Positions 51,249 to 60,816 of a stretch of DNA of 64,000 nt are shown piece after piece. How positions within the stretch are numbered: the first letter of the stretch is position 1; every line of letters begins with the position of its first letter. The stretch comes from Massilia sp. erpn (GTDB lineage Bacteria; Pseudomonadota; Gammaproteobacteria; Burkholderiales; Burkholderiaceae_D). The position numbers were made by a program, and so were the translations under genes. The stretch covers positions 5,270,001 to 5,334,000 of the forward strand of contig NZ_CP053748.1 of the NCBI RefSeq assembly GCF_024400215.1, in the 5' to 3' direction. Below the pieces are notes generated by a model. That model did not search any database. It worked only from the letters and a program-made list of their open reading frames with translations, and was not told the origin of the DNA.

Positions 51249-51749
51249 ATGAATACCCACCAGCAAGCCGCTCACCTGGTCTTCGGCCCCACTGCCGCAG
51301 GGAAGTCCACCTTTGCCCGCAAACTGGCGGCGGAGACCAATGGCGTTCGATTTGCCATCGATGAATGGATGCTCGCAATGTTCGGCAGCGATGCGCCGAA
51401 AACAATGGATATGGCGTGGGTCATGCCGCGCGTAGCCCGGTGCCAGACCCAGATCTGGTCGGTTGCAGAGCAAATCCTTGGCACGGGAACCGATGTCGTT
51501 CTGGAACTTGGCTTGCTCCGCAAAAGTGACCGGTCCGCCATCAAGGCCAAGGTGGAGCAAGCGGGCTATACGGCCGTTTTTCATTTTGTTGATGCCGATT
51601 TGGAAACACGCAGAGAGCGCGTGCTGCGCAGAAACGCCGAAAAAGGAGCAACCTATTCGTTCGAGGTCACGCCCGTGATGTTCGAAGCAATGGAGTCCTA
51701 CTTTGAACGGCCCGCTGACGGCGAACTTTCCGGCTTTGTGGCGCGCTGA
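51249..51749 (+). CDS. P-loop (AAA-type) kinase-like protein
   Basis: 166 residues from MNTHQQAAHLVFGPTAAGKS, with AAGGAAA before the ATG. Walker A is GPTAAGKSTFARKLA (13-27). Asp in FAIDEWMLAMFGSD, a Walker B-like DVVLELGLLRKSD and the lid-type segment ADLETRRERVLRRNAEKG resemble small nucleotide/sugar kinases and zeta-toxin-like/chloramphenicol-phosphotransferase-like ATPases. Substrate unknown. An upstream start at 51204 is inside the operator region and is rejected. Preceded by striking inverted repeats, so probably tightly regulated. Confidence 0.78.
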   Translation: MNTHQQAAHLVFGPTAAGKSTFARKLAAETNGVRFAIDEWMLAMFGSDAPKTMDMAWVMPRVARCQTQIWSVAEQILGTGTDVVLELGLLRKSDRSAIKAKVEQAGYTAVFHFVDADLETRRERVLRRNAEKGATYSFEVTPVMFEAMESYFERPADGELSGFVAR

Positions 51750-51779
51750 CACTATCCGCTTTCCCCTCCTGGATTGACA

Positions 51780-51804
51780 TCCGGACATCAGGCCGATGTC
51801 CGGA
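51780..51804. repeat. Perfect 10-base inverted repeat after the kinase gene
   Basis: TCCGGACATC (51780-51789), loop AGGCC, GATGTCCGGA (51795-51804). Directly preceded by a TTGACA hexamer (51774-51779). No T-tract follows. Could be a weak terminator for the kinase gene or a protein-binding site. Confidence 0.55.
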
Positions 51805-51888
51805 CCTCGGGATGCGCCAGATGAGTCCTGGTCTGTCGGCCCAAGGCGGCGATCGCCGTTAAGGGCTGCGCAGCCTGCGGCGCTAGGG

Positions 51889-51894
51889 TATAAT
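51889..51894 (+). promoter_or_regulatory. Possible prfB promoter -10
   Basis: Perfect TATAAT 36 bases before the prfB ATG. The hexamer 17 bases upstream (CTGCGC) is a poor -35. Confidence 0.4.
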
Positions 51895-51930
51895 CCAAGG
51901 TTTGATTTCACCATAGAAGACTAGAAGATC

Positions 51931-53035
51931 ATGGAAGCTGAACGCATCAATTCCCTCTCCGCCCTGCTCGCCGATCTGACGACGCGCGAAGCCGAACTTC
52001 GGAGGTATCTTTGACTTCGATAAGAAGTCGGAGAAACTCGAACAACTGAACGCCGAGCTGGAAGACCCGGCGGTCTGGAACGACCCTAAACGCGCCCAGG
52101 ACATGGGCCGCGAAAAGAAAGCGCTGGAAGGCGTGGTCATGACCCTGATCAAGGCCGATAACGACCTGCGCGACATGAACGACCTGTTCGCCATGGCCAA
52201 GGAAGAAGGCGACGGCGATACGCTGGAGTCGGTCGCGGGCGATGTGTCCGAAATCCAGAAAGTCATCGAATTGATGGAATTCCGCCGGATGTTCAACAAT
52301 CCGATGGACCCGAACAACTGCTTCATCGACATCCAGGCCGGCGCCGGCGGCACCGAAGCCCAAGACTGGGCCTCCATGCTGCTGCGCCAATACGTGCGCT
52401 ATTGCGAACGCAAGGGCTTCAAGGTCGAGATCATGGAACAGTCGGACGGCGAGGTGGCCGGCATCAAGACCGCGACCCTGAAAATCGAGGGCGAATACGC
52501 TTACGGCCATCTGCGCACCGAAACCGGCGTGCACCGCCTGGTGCGCAAGTCGCCGTTCGACAGCGCCAACGGCCGCCATACTTCGTTCACTTCGCTGTTC
52601 GTGTATCCGGAAGTGGATGATTCGATCGAGATCGAGATCAACCCGGCCGACCTGCGCATCGATACCTATCGCGCATCAGGCGCCGGCGGTCAGCACATTA
52701 ACAAGACCGACTCCGCGGTCCGTCTGACCCACGGCCCATCGGGCATCGTGGTGCAGTGCCAGAACGACCGTTCCCAGCACCGTAACAAGGCCGAGGCGAT
52801 GGAAATGCTGAAGGCCAAGCTGTTCGAGCAGGAACTGCGCAAGCGCATGAGCGAGCAGCAGAAACTGGAAGACTCCAAGACCGATGTGGGCTGGGGCCAC
52901 CAGATCCGCTCCTACGTGCTGGACCAGTCGCGCATCAAGGATCTGCGTACCGGCTTCGAAACCGGCAATACCAAGAACGTGCTGGACGGCGATCTGGACG
53001 ATTTCATCTCCGCCTCGCTGAAACAGGGCGTTTAA
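51931..53035 (+). CDS. prfB: Peptide chain release factor 2, with programmed +1 frameshift
   Basis: Terminates translation at UGA and UAA. The gene has two reading phases: codons 1-27 from 51931 ([20 protein letters not shown]...), then CTT TGA (52009-52014). Skipping the T at 52012 continues as GAC in the new phase to 53035, giving 367 residues, the usual RF2 size. The shift site GGAGGTATCTTTGAC has the internal Shine-Dalgarno-like GGAGG three bases before CTT, as in E. coli. Visible RF2 features: stop-codon-recognition SPF in [11 protein letters not shown] and the peptidyl-hydrolysis motif GGQ in [17 protein letters not shown]. Autoregulated: abundant RF2 ends translation at the TGA. Confidence 0.97.
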
Positions 53036-53038
53036 ACG

Positions 53039-53719
53039 ATGAACCAGACCGTACGCGCTTTCGTTTTCGATATGGACGGCACGATCGTCGACAATATGGC
53101 CTTCCACACCCAATCGTGGCTGGCCTTTTTCGCGCGCCGCGGCCGCGAAGTCGACGCCGATGAGTTTTTCCGCACCACCGCCGGCCGCCAAGGCGGGGAA
53201 ATCATGCGCAGCTATCTGGGCGAGCACCTCAGCCACGAGGAAGTCGCCCTGCTCTCGCATGAGAAGGAAGAGCTGTACCGCGAGCTGTATGCGCCGCACC
53301 TGGCCACCGTGTCCGGTTTCGATGCGCTGATCGGCACCGCCCGCGCCGACGGCGTGAAACTGGCCGTGGCCAGCGCCGCGCCGCCGTCGAATATCGACTT
53401 CACGCTGGACGGTCTGGATCTGCGCCACCGCTTCGACACCGTGGTCTGCGCCGCCGACGTGGAACGCGGCAAGCCGCATCCCGATGGTTTCCTGCTGGCG
53501 GCCCAGCGCTGCGGCGCCGCGCCCGAGCACTGCATCGTGTTCGAAGACGCGCCGCTGGGCGTGGAAGCGGCGCGCCGCGCCGGCATGCGCGCGGTGGTGC
53601 TGACCACCACCCTGCCGGCCGAAGCCTTTGCGGAGTTCGACAATGTGATCTGCATTGCGCGCGACTTCAGCGAACTGAATATCGCCGAGCTGTTTGCCAG
53701 CAGCCCGGCCACCAACTAA
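53039..53719 (+). CDS. HAD-superfamily phosphatase (beta-phosphoglucomutase/phosphatase type)
   Basis: 226 residues, subfamily IA with cap domain. Motif I FVFDMDGTIVDN (nucleophile Asp), motif II LAVASAAPPSN (Ser-Thr type), motif III Lys in ERGKPHPDGFLLAAQRCG, motif IV HCIVFEDAPLGVEAARRAGM. It probably dephosphorylates a sugar phosphate or similar metabolite; the substrate is unknown. The ATG is 3 bases after the prfB stop, so it is co-transcribed with prfB and, 29 bases later, lysS. Confidence 0.87.
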   Translation: MNQTVRAFVFDMDGTIVDNMAFHTQSWLAFFARRGREVDADEFFRTTAGRQGGEIMRSYLGEHLSHEEVALLSHEKEELYRELYAPHLATVSGFDALIGTARADGVKLAVASAAPPSNIDFTLDGLDLRHRFDTVVCAADVERGKPHPDGFLLAAQRCGAAPEHCIVFEDAPLGVEAARRAGMRAVVLTTTLPAEAFAEFDNVICIARDFSELNIAELFASSPATN

Positions 53720-53748
53720 ATAACACCCCCTCAACACCAGACTAGATC

Positions 53749-55278
53749 ATGACTACGGAAATCCAAGAACAGGCAGCAGGCCCGGACGACAACAAAATCA
53801 TCGCCGAGCGCCGTGCCAAGCTGGCAGCCATCCGCGCCCAGGGCGTGGCCTTCCCGAACGACTTCGTGCCGCAGCATAAGGCCGCCGACCTGCACCTGCA
53901 ATACGGCGAGAAGACGCGCGAAGAGCTGGAAGCCAATCCGGTGACCGTGGTCCTGGCTGGCCGCATGATGCTGAAGCGCGAAGCCGGCAAGAAAGCCGCT
54001 TTCGCCACCCTGCAGGATTCCTCCGGCGCCAAATGCGACGGCCGCATCCAGATCTACGCAACCATGGACCTGACCGGCGAAGCCGCGATGGAAGCGCTGC
54101 ACCACTACGACCTGGGCGACATCCTGGGCGTGAGCGGCACCCTGTTCAAGACCAAGACCGACGAGCTGACCATCAAGGTTACGGAACTGCGCCTGATCAC
54201 CAAGTCGCTGCGTCCGCTGCCGGACAAATTCCACGGCCTGGCAGACCAGGAGACCAAGTACCGCCAGCGCTACGTGGACCTGATCATGAACGAGGAAACC
54301 CGCCGCACCTTCAAGGCGCGTACCGCGGCCATGTCCTCGATCCGCCGCTTCATGGAAAAGAACGATTTCATGGAAGTGGAAACCCCGATGCTGCACCCGA
54401 TTCCGGGCGGCGCGGCGGCCAAGCCTTTCATCACCCACCACAATGCGCTGGACATGCAGATGTACCTGCGCATCGCGCCTGAGCTGTACCTGAAGCGCCT
54501 GGTGGTGGGCGGCTTCGACCGCGTGTTCGAGATCAACCGCAACTTCCGCAACGAAGGCGTGTCGGTCCGTCACAACCCTGAATTCACGATGATGGAATTC
54601 TACGCGGCCTATACCGATTACAAATGGCTGATGGACTTCACCGAAGCCGTGATCCGTCAAGCTGCCGTCGACGCCCATGGCAGCGCCGTGCTGACCTACG
54701 GTGGCCGCGAGCTGGACCTGTCCAAGCCCTTCCACCGCCTGACCATCGTCGGCGCCATCAACAAGTACGCGCCGCACTACACCGAAGCGCAGCTGAACGA
54801 TATGGGCTTCCTGAAGGCCGAGCTGCTGAAATTCGGCGTCAAGCCTTTCGCCACCGCCGGCCTGGGCGCGCTGCAACTGGCGCTGTTCGAGGAAACCGCG
54901 GAAGCCCAGCTGTGGGAACCGACCTATATCATCGACTACCCGGTTGAAGTGTCGCCGCTGGCGCGCGCCTCCGACACCCGTCCAGGCGTCACCGAGCGCT
55001 TCGAGCTGTTCATGGTGGGCCGCGAAATTGCCAACGGCTTCTCGGAGCTGAACGATGCGGAAGACCAGTCGGCCCGCTTCCTGTCCCAGGTTGAAGCCAA
55101 GGATGCCGGCGATGAAGAGGCGATGTACTACGACGCCGACTACATCCGCGCGCTGGAATACGGCATGCCGCCAGCCGGTGGTTGCGGCATCGGCATCGAC
55201 CGCCTGATGATGCTGCTGACCGACTCGCCGAATATCCGCGACGTGTTGCTCTTCCCCCACCTGCGCCGCGAAGACTGA
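53749..55278 (+). CDS. lysS: Lysyl-tRNA synthetase, class II
   Basis: 509 residues, typical size. An N-terminal OB-fold anticodon-binding domain (about 60-180, [24 protein letters not shown]) is followed by the class II core: motif 1 around [17 protein letters not shown], motif 2 [26 protein letters not shown] and motif 3 [21 protein letters not shown]. Charges tRNA-Lys with lysine. Third gene of prfB-HAD-lysS, ended by a strong terminator 21 bases after the stop. Confidence 0.97.
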   Translation: MTTEIQEQAAGPDDNKIIAERRAKLAAIRAQGVAFPNDFVPQHKAADLHLQYGEKTREELEANPVTVVLAGRMMLKREAGKKAAFATLQDSSGAKCDGRIQIYATMDLTGEAAMEALHHYDLGDILGVSGTLFKTKTDELTIKVTELRLITKSLRPLPDKFHGLADQETKYRQRYVDLIMNEETRRTFKARTAAMSSIRRFMEKNDFMEVETPMLHPIPGGAAAKPFITHHNALDMQMYLRIAPELYLKRLVVGGFDRVFEINRNFRNEGVSVRHNPEFTMMEFYAAYTDYKWLMDFTEAVIRQAAVDAHGSAVLTYGGRELDLSKPFHRLTIVGAINKYAPHYTEAQLNDMGFLKAELLKFGVKPFATAGLGALQLALFEETAEAQLWEPTYIIDYPVEVSPLARASDTRPGVTERFELFMVGREIANGFSELNDAEDQSARFLSQVEAKDAGDEEAMYYDADYIRALEYGMPPAGGCGIGIDRLMMLLTDSPNIRDVLLFPHLRRED

Positions 55279-55298
55279 TCCCGCAGCGCAGCAAGTGC

Positions 55299-55335
55299 AA
55301 AAAAGCCGCCCGGCCACCCGCCGCGCGGCTTTTTT
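55299..55335 (+). terminator. Rho-independent terminator after lysS
   Basis: AAAAAAGCCGC (55299-55309) / GCGGCTTTTTT (55325-55335), an 11-base stem including the A/T tracts, so it may work in both directions. Confidence 0.85.
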
Positions 55336-55433
55336 CATGCCGTTTTGAGCCAGCTCAGCACATGGCGGAACAGGCCGGCCTGTCGCGCCTCAGCTCGCTT
55401 GACCCTGTCTGGGGGACGGCGCAAGATGAGCGC

Positions 55434-56027
55434 ATGAATTCCAATAACCGCAATGAAATCGAGGTGGTGGAGACGCGGCTGGAAAGGCTGATCGCCGCGA
55501 ATCACGCCGAGCTGAGCGAGCGCATGACGAGGCTCGAGGAGCGGCTCGCGTCTTCGATCGCCGAACTGAAGGCCTCCATCGCCGAACTGTCCCAGCGCGT
55601 CGCGGTATTGGAAACGGGCTTCGTGGAGTTGAAGGACAAATTCGGCAATCTCAAGATCACCATCATCGTTACCGGCCTCAGCGCAACGCTGACCATTATT
55701 CTCGGCGTGGGCGCGATCAATGTCTCGCTGCTGTCGGGCATGATCGGCGCGTTCGAGTCCGGCCGCGGCATGGGGTCGGAGGGGATGGAAATCCGCCACC
55801 AGCTGCAGGCGCTGCAACAGAATTCGTCCAGATCGCAACAGCAAATCGATACGATGCAGCTGCAACTGCGCGAAATGCAGGAACAGACGCGCACCACGCA
55901 GAAGCAAATGGAATCGATACAAAAGCAGACCGACAGCCTGCAACAGCAGACTGGCAGCCTACGCGACGAGATGCGCGAAGTGAAGCGGCTGATAGAACGC
56001 CGCAACGCGTCCGACCAGCCGCACTAA
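55434..56027 (+). CDS. Coiled-coil membrane protein of unknown function
   Basis: 198 residues from MNSNNRNEIEVVETRLERLI. An N-terminal coiled coil (about 8-65, LEERLASSIAELKASIAELS) precedes one transmembrane helix (about 68-95, ITIIVTGLSATLTIILGVGA). A second, Gln-rich coiled coil follows (about 112-195, with repeated LQQxxxxxQxQxxTxxxQ units). It resembles DUF1640-type or stator-like helical hairpins but is not assigned. Alternative upstream Met at 55362 is possible. It is convergent with ppnN, 5 bases apart. The start lacks a clear ribosome-binding site. Confidence 0.6.
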   Translation: MNSNNRNEIEVVETRLERLIAANHAELSERMTRLEERLASSIAELKASIAELSQRVAVLETGFVELKDKFGNLKITIIVTGLSATLTIILGVGAINVSLLSGMIGAFESGRGMGSEGMEIRHQLQALQQNSSRSQQQIDTMQLQLREMQEQTRTTQKQMESIQKQTDSLQQQTGSLRDEMREVKRLIERRNASDQPH

Positions 56028-56032
56028 GAGGC

Positions 56033-57403
56033 TTACTGCACGATGCGGTAGCAAGGCGTATACGCCTTGCCAGCCAGCTTCATGCGGCTTTGCGCCACAA
56101 AGGATGCCAGCAGCGCATCCATCGGCCCCATGATCTCGGCATCGCCATGGATTTCGAAGTGGCCGTACTTTTCGATGGCGCGGATGCCCTCATCCTTCAC
56201 ATTGCCCGCCACCACGCCGGAGAACGCGCGCCGCAGCTGGGCCGCCAGCAGGTGGGTCGGCTGGTTCTTATGCAGGCTCAGGTTGCGCATATTCTCGTGC
56301 GTCGGCGTGAAGGGGCGCTGGAACTCCTCGTCGATCTTCAGCGCCCAATTGAAGTAATAGGCGTCGCTGCGCGCCTTGCGGAACTCGCGCACCAGCTTGA
56401 TGCCCTCGACCATCTCCTTCGCCACCAGCTCGGGATCGTCGACGATGATCTTGTAGCGCTGCTGCGCCTTCTCGCCCAGCGTGCGCCCGATAAAGTCATT
56501 GATCTGCACGAAGTACTCGCGTGACGATTCCGGACCCGTGAAAATCAGCGGGAAAGGCAAGTCCTCGTTATCCGGATGCAGCAGGATGCCGAGGATATAC
56601 AGGATTTCCTCCGCCGTGCCCGCGCCGCCCGGGAAGACCACGATGCCATGGCCCGTGCGCACAAAGGCTTCCAGCCGCTTTTCAATGTCCGGCATGATGA
56701 CCAGATCGTTGACGATGGGATTGGGCGATTCGGCCGCGATAATGCCCGGCTCGGTGATGCCCAGATAGCGTCCAGCGCCAAAGCGCTGCTTGGCGTGGCC
56801 GATGGTGGCGCCCTTCATCGGCCCCTTCATCGCGCCCGGCCCGCAGCCGGTGCAGATATCCAGCGCGCGCAAGCCCATCTGATAACCCACCTCTTTCGAG
56901 TAGTTATATTCGGCACGGTTGATCGAGTGGCCGCCCCAGCATACCACCAGGTTAGGATTCAGTTGCGGCTGCAGCACATTGGCATTGCGCAGGATATGGA
57001 AAACAGCGTCGGTGATACCTTCCGAGCGCGCCAGGTCGAATTTGGGATTGTCCGTCACCTCATTGCTGACGAAAACGATGTCGCGCAGCACGGCAAACAG
57101 GTGCTCGTGGATGCCCTTGATCATCTTGCCATCCACAAAAGCAATGGCCGGCGCGCCCTTGATCTCCAGCTTGATGCCGCGTTCGCGCTGCATGATATTG
57201 ATATCAAACGCAGTGAAGCGTTCCAGCAATTCCTTTCCATCGTCGATCGTGCTGCCGCAGTTCAGCACCGCCAGGGCGCAGTTGCGGAAGATGTTATACA
57301 GCCCGCCCTTGCCGGAGTCGAGCAGCTTATTTACTTCAGCCTTGGACAGTACTTCCAGCTTGCCTTCAGGCGAAATCAGGGTATCGACAACGTCATGTTC
57401 CAT
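56033..57403 (-). CDS. ppnN: Pyrimidine/purine nucleotide 5'-monophosphate nucleosidase (LOG-like), PpnN
   Basis: 456 residues from MEHDVVDTLISPEGKLEVLS, matching PpnN (YgdH) in length and layout: N-terminal DUF4478-type domain (ISPEGKLEVLSKAEVNKL), central Rossmann LOG domain (VVCWGGHSINRAEYNYS, CTGCGPGAMKGPMKGATIGH, VFPGGAGTAEEILYILG) and a C-terminal DUF3412-type domain (NFHPENMRNL-like THENMRNLSLHKNQP, FSGVVAGNVKDEG). PpnN cleaves nucleoside monophosphates to base and ribose 5-phosphate and responds to (p)ppGpp in E. coli. The frame upstream to 57541 is not conserved-looking and is rejected. Confidence 0.9.
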   Translation of the reverse strand: MEHDVVDTLISPEGKLEVLSKAEVNKLLDSGKGGLYNIFRNCALAVLNCGSTIDDGKELLERFTAFDINIMQRERGIKLEIKGAPAIAFVDGKMIKGIHEHLFAVLRDIVFVSNEVTDNPKFDLARSEGITDAVFHILRNANVLQPQLNPNLVVCWGGHSINRAEYNYSKEVGYQMGLRALDICTGCGPGAMKGPMKGATIGHAKQRFGAGRYLGITEPGIIAAESPNPIVNDLVIMPDIEKRLEAFVRTGHGIVVFPGGAGTAEEILYILGILLHPDNEDLPFPLIFTGPESSREYFVQINDFIGRTLGEKAQQRYKIIVDDPELVAKEMVEGIKLVREFRKARSDAYYFNWALKIDEEFQRPFTPTHENMRNLSLHKNQPTHLLAAQLRRAFSGVVAGNVKDEGIRAIEKYGHFEIHGDAEIMGPMDALLASFVAQSRMKLAGKAYTPCYRIVQ

Positions 57404-57572
57404 GGTGCGAATAATCCTTTTTTGTTGCGGGGCACAACAGCTGTGTCCACAGCACCAATATACGACATCTGAGGGTTTCGTGGTGGAATGTATATATTGC
57501 AAACCAGTTAATAAAAAGTTCACAATGCTGCAGGGCAGCATGTGAATTTGGTGACATTTCCAAACGGTGCAT

Positions 57573-57578
57573 TACAAT
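57573..57578 (+). promoter_or_regulatory. Possible -10 of the peptide transporter gene
   Basis: TACAAT, 28 bases before the ATG at 57606, within the divergent gap between ppnN and the transporter. No good -35 hexamer at 17 bases; TTGGTG at 57548-57553 gives a 19-base spacer. Confidence 0.3.
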
Positions 57579-57605
57579 GGCGGCTTTTTTAGCAGGAGAA
57601 GCCGC

Positions 57606-59111
57606 ATGAGCGGTGCAAGCAACCCTACCAAGGAAGTCGCAATCCCTGAGTTCAAGCAGATCATGGGTCACCCCAGTCCGCTCTGGATGTTGTTCATGGC
57701 GGAATTCTGGGAACGCTTCGCGTTCTACGGCATTCGCTGGGCGCTGGTGCTCTACATCGTGTCGCAGTTCTACGGCGGCGATGCGGCGGGCCAATCGGCG
57801 GCCAACCTGACTTACGGCTCCTACCTGGCGCTGGTGTATGCCGCCGCCTTGTTCGGCGGCTTCGTCGCCGACCGCGTGCTCGGCTACCAGCGTTCGATCC
57901 TGGTCGGCGCCAGCTTCATGGCGGCCGGCCTGTTCATGATCGCCCTGCCCGATCCGAACATCTTCAAGCTCGGCCTGGCCACCATCATCGTCGGCAACGG
58001 TATGTTCAAGCCGAACATTTCGACCATGGTCGGCAAGCTGTACGCCATCCATGACACCCGCCGCGACTCCGGCTTCACCATCTTCTACATGGGCATCAAC
58101 GTCGGCGGCTTCCTGGCCCCGATCTTTACCCAGCTGCTGGCGCAAAAAGTCTTCGCCACCGGCGACACCCCTGCCTACAAGATCGTGTTCATCTCGGCCG
58201 GCATCGGCATGCTGATCAGCCTGTTCTGGTTCTACATCGGCCGCCGCGCGCTGAAAGGCATCGGCGAGCCCGCACCCGAAGCGCGCAGCCCGATGCGCAT
58301 CGTCTACGTGGTGCTCGGCTCGCTGGCCGTGATCCCGGTCGTGTACTCGCTGCTGGCCCTGGGCGCCGACGCCCTGCAAGGCATCCTGACCGTGATGTTC
58401 GTGATCCTGGCCGTGATGCTGATCGTCGAAGGCGTGCGCAACGGCAAAGTGGCGCGTGACAAAGTGATCGCCATGATGCTGATCTTCGCCTTCAACATCC
58501 TGTTCTGGTGCTTCTTTGAACAGGCGGGCAGCTCCTTCACCTTCCTGGCCGAAAACATCGTCGACCGCAAGCTGGGCGACTTCGTCTTCCCGACCGCCTG
58601 GTTCCAAAGCGTGAACTCGATCGCCATCATCGCCTTCGCGCCGGTTGTGGCTACGGTCTGGGTGATGCTGGGCCGCCGCAATATGAACCCATCGATCCCG
58701 CGCAAATTCGGCCTGGGCCTGCTGGGTAACGGCCTGGCCTTCGGCCTGCTGATGTTCGCCCTGTCCTCGCTGGTGGACGACAGCGGCAAGGTGCCGTTCT
58801 GGACCCTGTTCATGGTCTACGTGATCCAGTCGATTGGCGAGCTGTGCCTGTCGCCGATCGGTCTGTCGATGGTAACCAAGCTGGCGCCGACGCGTCTGGT
58901 TGGCATGGGCATGGGCGGCTGGTTCCTGTCCACCGGCATCGGCAACAACCTGTCGGGCATGTTCGCCTCCCACGTCAGCGGCGAAAGCGGCATGTCGGTA
59001 GCGTCGGCCCTGTCCGGCTACACCTTCGGCTTCTACTCGCTGGTCGGTGGCGGCATCGTCCTGTTCCTGATCGCACCGCTGATCCAGAAACTGATGCACG
59101 GCGTGAAATAA
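57606..59111 (+). CDS. Proton-dependent oligopeptide transporter (POT/PTR family)
   Basis: 501 residues from MSGASNPTKEVAIPEFKQIM, with AGGAGA before the ATG. MFS-type with about 12-14 helices. The POT proton-coupling motif ExxERFxxYG is present as EFWERFAFYGIRWALV (about 34-48), followed by GGFVADRVLGYQRS and GNGMFKPNISTMVGKLY (PTR2 signature). FEQAGSSFTFLAEN corresponds to the substrate-site region of helix 7. It imports di- and tripeptides with protons. A Rho-independent terminator follows. Confidence 0.92.
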   Translation: MSGASNPTKEVAIPEFKQIMGHPSPLWMLFMAEFWERFAFYGIRWALVLYIVSQFYGGDAAGQSAANLTYGSYLALVYAAALFGGFVADRVLGYQRSILVGASFMAAGLFMIALPDPNIFKLGLATIIVGNGMFKPNISTMVGKLYAIHDTRRDSGFTIFYMGINVGGFLAPIFTQLLAQKVFATGDTPAYKIVFISAGIGMLISLFWFYIGRRALKGIGEPAPEARSPMRIVYVVLGSLAVIPVVYSLLALGADALQGILTVMFVILAVMLIVEGVRNGKVARDKVIAMMLIFAFNILFWCFFEQAGSSFTFLAENIVDRKLGDFVFPTAWFQSVNSIAIIAFAPVVATVWVMLGRRNMNPSIPRKFGLGLLGNGLAFGLLMFALSSLVDDSGKVPFWTLFMVYVIQSIGELCLSPIGLSMVTKLAPTRLVGMGMGGWFLSTGIGNNLSGMFASHVSGESGMSVASALSGYTFGFYSLVGGGIVLFLIAPLIQKLMHGVK

Positions 59112-59134
59112 GCGCAACGCACAGCGCAAACAGC

Positions 59135-59163
59135 AAGGGCAGCCTGCGGGCTGCCCTTTTTTT
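59135..59163 (+). terminator. Rho-independent terminator after the peptide transporter gene
   Basis: AAGGGCAGCC (59135-59144) / GGCTGCCCTT (59149-59158), 4-base loop, then a run of T to 59163. Confidence 0.88.
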
Positions 59164-59176
59164 CATTGCTCAGTTC

Positions 59177-59209
59177 GTGTCCGATTGGGGTCTGACCCCG
59201 ATCGGACAT
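59177..59209. repeat. REP-like palindromic element, copy 2
   Basis: GTGTCCGAT (59177-59185) / ATCGGACAT (59201-59209) with inner GGGGTC-T-GACCCC (59187-59199). Its first 20 bases match copy 1 at 6551-6570 exactly (GTGTCCGATTGGGGTCTGAC). Lies between the transporter terminator and the glpD stop. Confidence 0.65.
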
Positions 59210-59223
59210 GGGCTCAGCTGTAG

Positions 59224-60756
59224 TTAGCGGATGGGGGGCTGGGCGGCGAGCCAGGCGGCGAGGCGGGCTTCGGCGCCGGGGGCGAGGTGCAGGCCGAGCT
59301 TGGAGCGGCGCCAGAGGATGTCGGCGGCGCTGATGGCCCATTCGTAGCGGCGCAGGTAGTTCACTTCGGCGGCGTAGAGGCCGGGCAGGATTTCTTCGCC
59401 CATATCGGCCATGGCGTGGCAGTCGGCCAGCACGGTGTGGATGCGGGTGCCGTAGGCGCGGGCGTAGCGCGCGACCAGGGCGGGGGCGAGCCAGGCATAT
59501 TTGAGCTGGCTGGCGGCGATCCATTGACTGAATTCGCGCACGGAACGGTTTTGTGGTTCGGCCCCATACAGGTCGCCGCCGGGCAGGCAGACCTTGCCGG
59601 TCCAGCCGCGCTGGGGGCAACCCAGGCTGTGGCAGATCTTGTCGACCGCTTCTTCGGCCAGTTTGCGGAAGGTGGTGATCTTGCCGCCGAAGACGCTCAG
59701 CACGGGCGGGCCATTGCTATCGATTTCGAAGCGGTAATCGCGGGTGACGGCCTTGGCGTCGGCTGCCTCGTCTTCCACCAGCGGGCGCACGCCGGCATAG
59801 GTCCACACCACGTCGGCCGGCCGCACCGGTTCGTTGAAGTAGTGGCTGGCTACCTGGCACAGGTAGCCGATTTCGCTTTCGCCAATGGCAACCTGGCCTG
59901 GATCGCCTTCGTAAGTAACGTCGGTGGTACCGATCAGCGTGAAATCGCGTTCGTAGGGAATGGCAAAGACGATGCGGCCGTCGTTATGCTGGAAGATGTA
60001 GGCGTAATCGTGTTCGAAGATGCGGCGCACCACGATATGGCTGCCTTTGATCAGGCGCAGCTGGCCATCCATCGGCTTTTGCAGCACGTCCTGGACCAAG
60101 TGCGCGGCCCATGGACCGGCAGCATTCACCAGATAGCGCGCGTTGACGGTCTGCTCGCTGCCATCCTGCAGGCGCAGCCTCGCTTGCCAGCGATCACCGG
60201 CGCGGCGCGCGCCGAGGAAGGTGGTGCGCGTCATGATGCGCGCGCCCTTCTCGCAGGCATCACGGGCGTTCAGCACCACCAGGCGGGCGTCGTCCACCCA
60301 GCCGTCAGAGTATTCGAAGCCGCGCGTGAATTCGCGCTTGAGCGGGCGTCCGGCAACATGGCAGGAGAAGTTGATGCCGCGCGAGCCAGGCAGCAGCTCG
60401 CGCCGCGCCAGCGCGTCATACAGCATCAGGCCCGCGCGAATCAGCAGCGCAGGACGTTGGCCCCGCGCATGCGGCATCACAAAGCGCATCGGCCACATGA
60501 TATGGGGCGCGCTGCGCAGCAGAACTTCGCGCTCGATCAGGGCTTTGCGCACCAGGCCGAATTCATAGTATTCGAGATAGCGCAGGCCGCCGTGTATCAG
60601 CTTGGTGGAAGCCGACGAAGTATGCGAGGCCAGGTCATCCTTCTCGCACAGGACGGCGCACAGCCCGCGCCCCGCCGCATCGCGCGCAATGCCCACACCG
60701 TTGATGCCGCCGCCTACGATCAATACATCGCAATCGATGTCCTGTTCCGCCGCCAT
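59224..60756 (-). CDS. glpD: Glycerol-3-phosphate dehydrogenase, FAD-dependent
   Basis: 510 residues from MAAEQDIDCDVLIVGGGING, normal GlpD length. FAD motif VLIVGGGINGVGIARDAAGRG, then CEKDDLASHTSSASTKLIHGGLRYLE (family signature), GPWAAHLVQ, FAIPYERDFTLIGTTD and VFGGKITTFRKLAEEA. A C-terminal DUF-type helical domain completes it. Membrane-associated; oxidises glycerol 3-phosphate and passes electrons to quinones. The frame to 60813 has no better start. No glpK or glpF adjacent. Downstream of a LysR gene in the same direction (60-base gap). Confidence 0.93.
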   Translation of the reverse strand: MAAEQDIDCDVLIVGGGINGVGIARDAAGRGLCAVLCEKDDLASHTSSASTKLIHGGLRYLEYYEFGLVRKALIEREVLLRSAPHIMWPMRFVMPHARGQRPALLIRAGLMLYDALARRELLPGSRGINFSCHVAGRPLKREFTRGFEYSDGWVDDARLVVLNARDACEKGARIMTRTTFLGARRAGDRWQARLRLQDGSEQTVNARYLVNAAGPWAAHLVQDVLQKPMDGQLRLIKGSHIVVRRIFEHDYAYIFQHNDGRIVFAIPYERDFTLIGTTDVTYEGDPGQVAIGESEIGYLCQVASHYFNEPVRPADVVWTYAGVRPLVEDEAADAKAVTRDYRFEIDSNGPPVLSVFGGKITTFRKLAEEAVDKICHSLGCPQRGWTGKVCLPGGDLYGAEPQNRSVREFSQWIAASQLKYAWLAPALVARYARAYGTRIHTVLADCHAMADMGEEILPGLYAAEVNYLRRYEWAISAADILWRRSKLGLHLAPGAEARLAAWLAAQPPIR

Positions 60757-60816
60757 ACCTTCCCCAGCACTGTCAATACGTACAAGATACGCTAGATTGT
60801 ATGCAAAAAGCAACTA

